Assembly: GCA_002691835.1 (NCBI GenBank)
Contig: NZJA01000105.1
Coordinates: 14,080-22,918, forward strand
Direction of reading: 5' to 3'
Origin: Planctomycetota bacterium
GTDB taxonomy: Bacteria > Planctomycetota > UBA8108 > UBA1146
Length of the DNA stretch: 8,839 bases
Under the pieces are notes generated by a model. The model had not been told where the DNA came from. It did not search any database and was given only the letters and a program-made list of their open reading frames with translations. How positions within the stretch are numbered: position 1 is the stretch's first letter; each line of letters starts with the position of its first letter. Positions 5,902-8,839 of the stretch are shown here, piece by piece. The translations under genes were made by a program, and so were the position numbers.

Positions 5902-6294
5902 GCTTCCCCTTGGTCAGTGCTTGGTTGCTGGATTCGAAGAATCAAACTCCGAATCTGACCCATACCCCACGATTTTCGGGATTCTCGGGTCAACTCGATA
6001 TCACCGTCTACCTGCTGTTTAGCCGGGTCAACTTTGGAACGTATCTCATCGACGTTACGTTACAGGAAGACTTGGTGAAGACTGATCTGCAATTTTCATG
6101 CAGGGCTCGATGAGCCATTGTAACCGTTCCAGCAAAGGTCCTGAAGTGAATCGAAATCCTCCACCAAGCCCATGGACGATTACGCAAGTCCTTACAAGTA
6201 AATCAGTTGTGTTGATAAATCTCCTCTTTTGCAGCCCTTGCAATAGTTCACTGCAGGAAGTAGACATAGACGATCCTCAATCCATGGAGTTCTG
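5902..6294. promoter_or_regulatory. Divergent intergenic region between ldh and the lolC-like gene
   Basis: I see no supportable gene in these 393 bases; both strands have short open frames without good ribosome sites or recognisable sequence. The region should hold the promoters of two divergent operons. Signals include a 10-bp direct repeat CGGGTCAACT at 5986-5995 and 6024-6033 (38-bp period), whose reverse complement contains the -35-like TTGACC facing ldh but without a good -10. There are also a palindrome GATTC-GAA-GAATC at 5931-5943 and two adjacent perfect hairpins, CTGCA/TGCAG at 6087-6103 and GGCTC/GAGCC at 6104-6116. A weak GATAAA -10-like element near 6214 faces the lolC-like gene. 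Confidence 0.4.
6286..6289 (+). promoter_or_regulatory. Ribosome binding site of the lolC-like gene
   Basis: GGAG lies 5 nt before the TTG at 6295. The next in-frame ATG codes for residue 40, inside or after the first membrane segment, so the TTG start is required for an intact transporter. Confidence 0.65.
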
Positions 6295-7710
6295 TTGAAG
6301 TATCATGATTACCTGACTCGCCGCTATTTGAAGAAACGTTGGGCCCCCTGGGCTGCCACCGTGGCGGTCACTCTCGGGGTTTTCTCCCTGCTGACTGTTC
6401 TGGCAGTGATGGAGGGTTTCAAGATCGAGATGCGCGAACGGATTCGCGGAACTCTCTCCCATCTCGTGGTCGAAGCAGATCCATTCAGAGGTCTCGTTGG
6501 CGAAGATCAACTCCTCGAAGCCATCGAAAGCGTTCCTGGAGTGAAGGCTGCCGCTCCCCATGTGACCACTTTGGCTCTCTACAAAGTCGGCATTATGGAC
6601 CACTGCGTCCTCCGTGGAGTCGAGCCGGCCTCCGAATGTGAAGTCACGGATCTGGCCCGCTTCGTTCTTTCTGACAAAGAGATCGATCTCATGTTGCAGG
6701 ACCGCTTCATGCTGTTACCTGCTGACCGGGAACCGTTACCGACAGAAGAGGTCGAAAAACTGTTTTCCCTCGACCGTCGTCGAAAAATCCTGCGTTGGCG
6801 ACTTGAGGAAGATCCCGGTTCAGGGTTCTCCGTAGATGCCCCCCCGAAAGCCATCGTTGTCGGAATTGAAGCATTACGCAGCAATCGTCTCCGAATCGGC
6901 GATGTCGTTCAGATCTCTTCCTATTCACCCATCACTCTCGAACCATGCTCTGGTAGTTTTTTGGTTGTCGGAGCCTTCCAGTCAGGGGTCTATGAACAGG
7001 ATCTGCGCTGGACTTACACCCACATTCGATCCCTGCAGGACACTCTCGAACTTTGGGATGAAGATGCCGAAGACATGCGTCTGTCTGGAATATCTGTCAG
7101 CCTCGATGATTACTCTCAGGCTGAAAAAATCCGTCTGGATATCAGGCGAGAAGTTGAGAGACGGATGTTTCTTGATTCAGAAGATCCTCAATCCATTCCA
7201 TTACGCCGCCCTTCCTACGAAACCTGGGAAGACAAACGTGCAAATCTGATCAAGGCCGTCGAGATCGAAAAGCGAATCATCTCAGTGCTGATGCTATTGA
7301 TCGTCGCATTTGCAGCAGGGATGATTTTTCTGATTCTGATGCTTCTCGTGATTGAAAAAGAACGAGACTTGGGAGTTCTTCGAGCTCTTGGAGCGACCCG
7401 AGGCGGAGTCACTTCCCTGGTTCTGCGTCAGGGAATGTTCCTGTGCACTGTGGGTGCAGTTCTGGGCTTGCTGGGAGGCTGGATCTTCCTCGAAAACATC
7501 AATGCTTTTCACGACTTCGTTTATCGCCAGACCGGCCTGAGGCTATTCCCCCCCAACGTCTACTATCTGGAACGAATCCCTGCAGTCTTACGCTGGCAGG
7601 ACATCACACTGGTTTGCGTTCCAACGCTGATCTTTGGATTTCTTGGAAGTATTCTCCCAGCGATCCGGGCCGGTCGACATGACCCCATCAAGGCGCTCCA
7701 CCATGAATGA
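6295..7710 (+). CDS. LolC/LolE-type ABC transporter permease (lipoprotein release)
   Basis: The 471-residue protein has the MacB/LolC architecture: an N-terminal membrane helix (about 19-40), a large periplasmic domain (41-325) and three C-terminal helices (about 328-354, 374-399, 436-456) ending GRHDPIKALHHE. EKERDLGVLRALGATRGG (354-371) is the cytoplasmic coupling segment contacting the ATPase, as in LolC/E. Such permeases extract lipoproteins from the inner membrane for transfer to LolA. It is about 70 residues longer than E. coli LolC; the extra length appears to be a charged insertion at about 118-185 in the periplasmic domain, before PPKAIVVGIEAL. It starts at TTG with GGAG 5 nt upstream and overlaps the ATPase gene by 8 nt. 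One permease is present rather than a LolC-LolE pair, so a homodimer is likely. Another MacB-type substrate is possible. Confidence 0.85.
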   Translation: MKYHDYLTRRYLKKRWAPWAATVAVTLGVFSLLTVLAVMEGFKIEMRERIRGTLSHLVVEADPFRGLVGEDQLLEAIESVPGVKAAAPHVTTLALYKVGIMDHCVLRGVEPASECEVTDLARFVLSDKEIDLMLQDRFMLLPADREPLPTEEVEKLFSLDRRRKILRWRLEEDPGSGFSVDAPPKAIVVGIEALRSNRLRIGDVVQISSYSPITLEPCSGSFLVVGAFQSGVYEQDLRWTYTHIRSLQDTLELWDEDAEDMRLSGISVSLDDYSQAEKIRLDIRREVERRMFLDSEDPQSIPLRRPSYETWEDKRANLIKAVEIEKRIISVLMLLIVAFAAGMIFLILMLLVIEKERDLGVLRALGATRGGVTSLVLRQGMFLCTVGAVLGLLGGWIFLENINAFHDFVYRQTGLRLFPPNVYYLERIPAVLRWQDITLVCVPTLIFGFLGSILPAIRAGRHDPIKALHHE

Positions 7711-8446
7711 TCTGTCCTCTTCTTCCCTACCCGTAGTCACCGCCAGAAAACTGGTGAAATCCTACACCATGGCAAATGGTGATGAGCTCAAGGTGCTGCA
7801 GGAACTCGACCTGCAGATTCACGAGTCAGAGATGATTGCCATCGTCGGTATGAGTGGGGTGGGAAAGAGCACCTTACTCCACTGCCTGGGACTGTTAGAT
7901 ACACCGACAACCGGTGAAATCACCTACCGGGAGGCTGATCGAACTTGGCGATCTACAGATCTGAGCGAAGATGATCGGTGTCAATTACGAAATCATTTCA
8001 TCGGCTTTGTCTTTCAGTTTTTCCATTTGTTACCCGATCTCGATGTGCTCGAAAATGTACTGCTGCCAACAGTCATCAGCCAAACGACTTCTCAATGGAA
8101 TCAAGCTCGTGCTGAGCTGGAAAGTCGTGGAGAGATGCTTCTGAAGCGAGTCGGTCTGAAAGGCCGTGAGCGGCAATCCCCGGGAACTTTGTCTGGTGGA
8201 GAGCGTCAGAGAGTTGCGATCGCGAGAGCTCTGATGATGTCACCACAATTGTTGCTGTGTGATGAACCCACCGGCAATCTCGATTCGCGCACCAGCGAAA
8301 GTATCCACCAGCTCTTACGTGAATTGCATCAGGACCTTTCAACTTCGATTCTGGTGGTCACTCATGATCCTGATCTGGCTTCAAAGGCAGATCGCCGACT
8401 GCAGATGATCGATGGCCGATTCCAGAATGAATCCGCTACCCCGTAA
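7703..8446 (+). CDS. lolD: LolD-type ABC transporter ATP-binding protein
   Basis: This 247-residue ATPase has every nucleotide-binding motif in order: Walker A GMSGVGKST (49-57), Q-loop Gln105 in FVFQFFHLLPDLDVLENV, signature LSGGE (163-167), Walker B LLLCDE (183-188), D-loop GNLD (191-194) and H-loop His221 in VTHDPD. FQFFHLLPDLDVLENVLLP and ARALMMSPQLLLCDEPTGNLD are typical of the LolD/MacB/FtsE group. It should power the permease encoded just upstream; the ATG at 7703 overlaps that gene's stop (ATGAATGA), a tightly coupled arrangement. In-frame ATG codons at 7634 and 7679 lie further inside the permease gene and are less likely, though 7679 cannot be fully excluded. The short unconserved tail after residue 235 is normal for the family. 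Confidence 0.9.
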   Translation: MNDLSSSSLPVVTARKLVKSYTMANGDELKVLQELDLQIHESEMIAIVGMSGVGKSTLLHCLGLLDTPTTGEITYREADRTWRSTDLSEDDRCQLRNHFIGFVFQFFHLLPDLDVLENVLLPTVISQTTSQWNQARAELESRGEMLLKRVGLKGRERQSPGTLSGGERQRVAIARALMMSPQLLLCDEPTGNLDSRTSESIHQLLRELHQDLSTSILVVTHDPDLASKADRRLQMIDGRFQNESATP

Positions 8447-8473
8447 TTCTCAGAGTGCTCTTGAACCGCAGCG
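8447..8473. other. 27-bp gap between convergent genes
   Basis: lolD and the following ABC ATPase gene converge with only 27 bases between their stop codons. I see no strong hairpin or T-run; a tiny AGAG-TG-CTCT inverted repeat at about 8453-8462 is the only structure. Transcription of the two operons probably overlaps. Confidence 0.4.
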
Positions 8474-8839
8474 CTAGTCTGAAGATTCATCGTCGAGGCT
8501 GATCGACTCAACTCCGGGGAGTGGCTCATGCAAGGCCCACAGGATGGCCCTTCCCGATTCACACTCTTGCTCAAGCTGTTGCAACACCCTCTGTTTCTGT
8601 CGCTGATTCTGAGCCGAGAACGGTTCATCCAGCAACAACAGTGGAGCAGGACTGCAGAGAGTCCTCAGCAATTCTCCCCGCTGAGCCTCGCCACCCGAGA
8701 GTTGGCCCGGAAGACGATCCAGCAATGGCTCCAAATCGAGTGCAGCAGAATATGCAGAAATCTTTTCTTCACCCGCAGGTCCAACGAACAGCTGACTTTG
8801 CTCTCGAAGGGTCAGATGAGGCCACAGCCCTCTTTGCTG
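8474..8839 (-). CDS. ABC transporter ATP-binding protein, C-terminal part (runs off window)
   Basis: The visible 121 residues are the C-terminal part of an ABC ATPase whose start lies beyond base 8839; the frame is open to the window end. The first residues, QQRGLWPHLTLREQ, match the region from the Q-loop onward. They are followed by the signature LSGGE (visible residues 48-52), Walker B LLLLDEP (67-73) and H-loop His104 in ALHEP. The D-loop is degenerate: where SALD is usual it reads SAQN, lacking the aspartate. The protein stops about 17 residues after the H-loop, so there is no TOBE or other C-terminal substrate domain. The substrate cannot be inferred. A shorter reading starting at TTG 8734 would omit the Q-loop and is not a real start. 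It converges on lolD. Confidence 0.85.
   Translation of the reverse strand, partial: QQRGLWPHLTLREQSQLFVGPAGEEKISAYSAALDLEPLLDRLPGQLSGGEAQRGELLRTLCSPAPLLLLDEPFSAQNQRQKQRVLQQLEQECESGRAILWALHEPLPGVESISLDDESSD

Noticed and set aside
5910..5975. tRNA-like TTCGAA segment in the leader of ldh
   Set aside because: A GGATTCGAA piece resembles a T-loop, but no acceptor stem, anticodon arm or D-arm can be built around it on either strand.
6055..6298. Short open frames of 66-70 codons in the divergent intergenic region on both strands
   Set aside because: They have no Shine-Dalgarno sequence and no recognisable pattern, and the plus-strand one overlaps the lolC-like ribosome site.

Overview
The window looks like chromosomal DNA of a Gram-negative bacterium outside the well-studied Proteobacteria. 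A LolC/LolD-type lipoprotein exporter implies an outer membrane. The long permease insertion, the fused B12/radical-SAM protein and the NAD-linked leucine dehydrogenase family enzyme would fit Planctomycetota or a neighbouring environmental phylum, but this placement is a guess from protein style. GC content is moderate. Genes are densely packed, and four of the nine genes are best read from TTG start codons with good Shine-Dalgarno sequences. No phage, plasmid, insertion-sequence, CRISPR, tRNA or rRNA feature is visible.

Layout. A short single-cluster ferredoxin gene (138-371, +) faces a large radical SAM gene (595-3468, -). Between them lies a non-coding stretch with a short tandem array of hairpin repeats and a 13-bp inverted repeat. 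From about 5901 down to 595 everything reads on the minus strand: leucine dehydrogenase family gene, rnpA, yidD, a one-domain MerR-type regulator, a 49-residue single-pass membrane protein too short for normal ORF cut-offs, and the radical SAM/DUF2344 fusion. ldh-rnpA-yidD are spaced like one operon (19-nt gap, then ATGA overlap). merR and the small membrane gene abut (TAG then ATG) and follow an AT-rich promoter built from 7-bp tandem repeats. The radical SAM gene has its own 148-bp leader with a possible extended -10 promoter.

The divergent intergenic region 5902-6294 carries short direct and inverted repeats but no gene I can support. To its right, on the plus strand, an overlapping pair encodes a LolC/E-like permease and a LolD-like ATPase. 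The pair converges on the C-terminal end of another ABC ATPase (8474-8839, -) that runs off the window.

Functional picture. RnpA (tRNA 5' maturation) and YidD (membrane protein insertion) are housekeeping genes normally found beside rpmH and yidC; here they are attached to an amino-acid dehydrogenase. The least understood part is the cluster of small MerR protein, 49-aa membrane protein and fused radical SAM protein. I see no defence or mobile system; the most novel candidates are that cluster, the unusual rnpA location and the repeat-built promoter.
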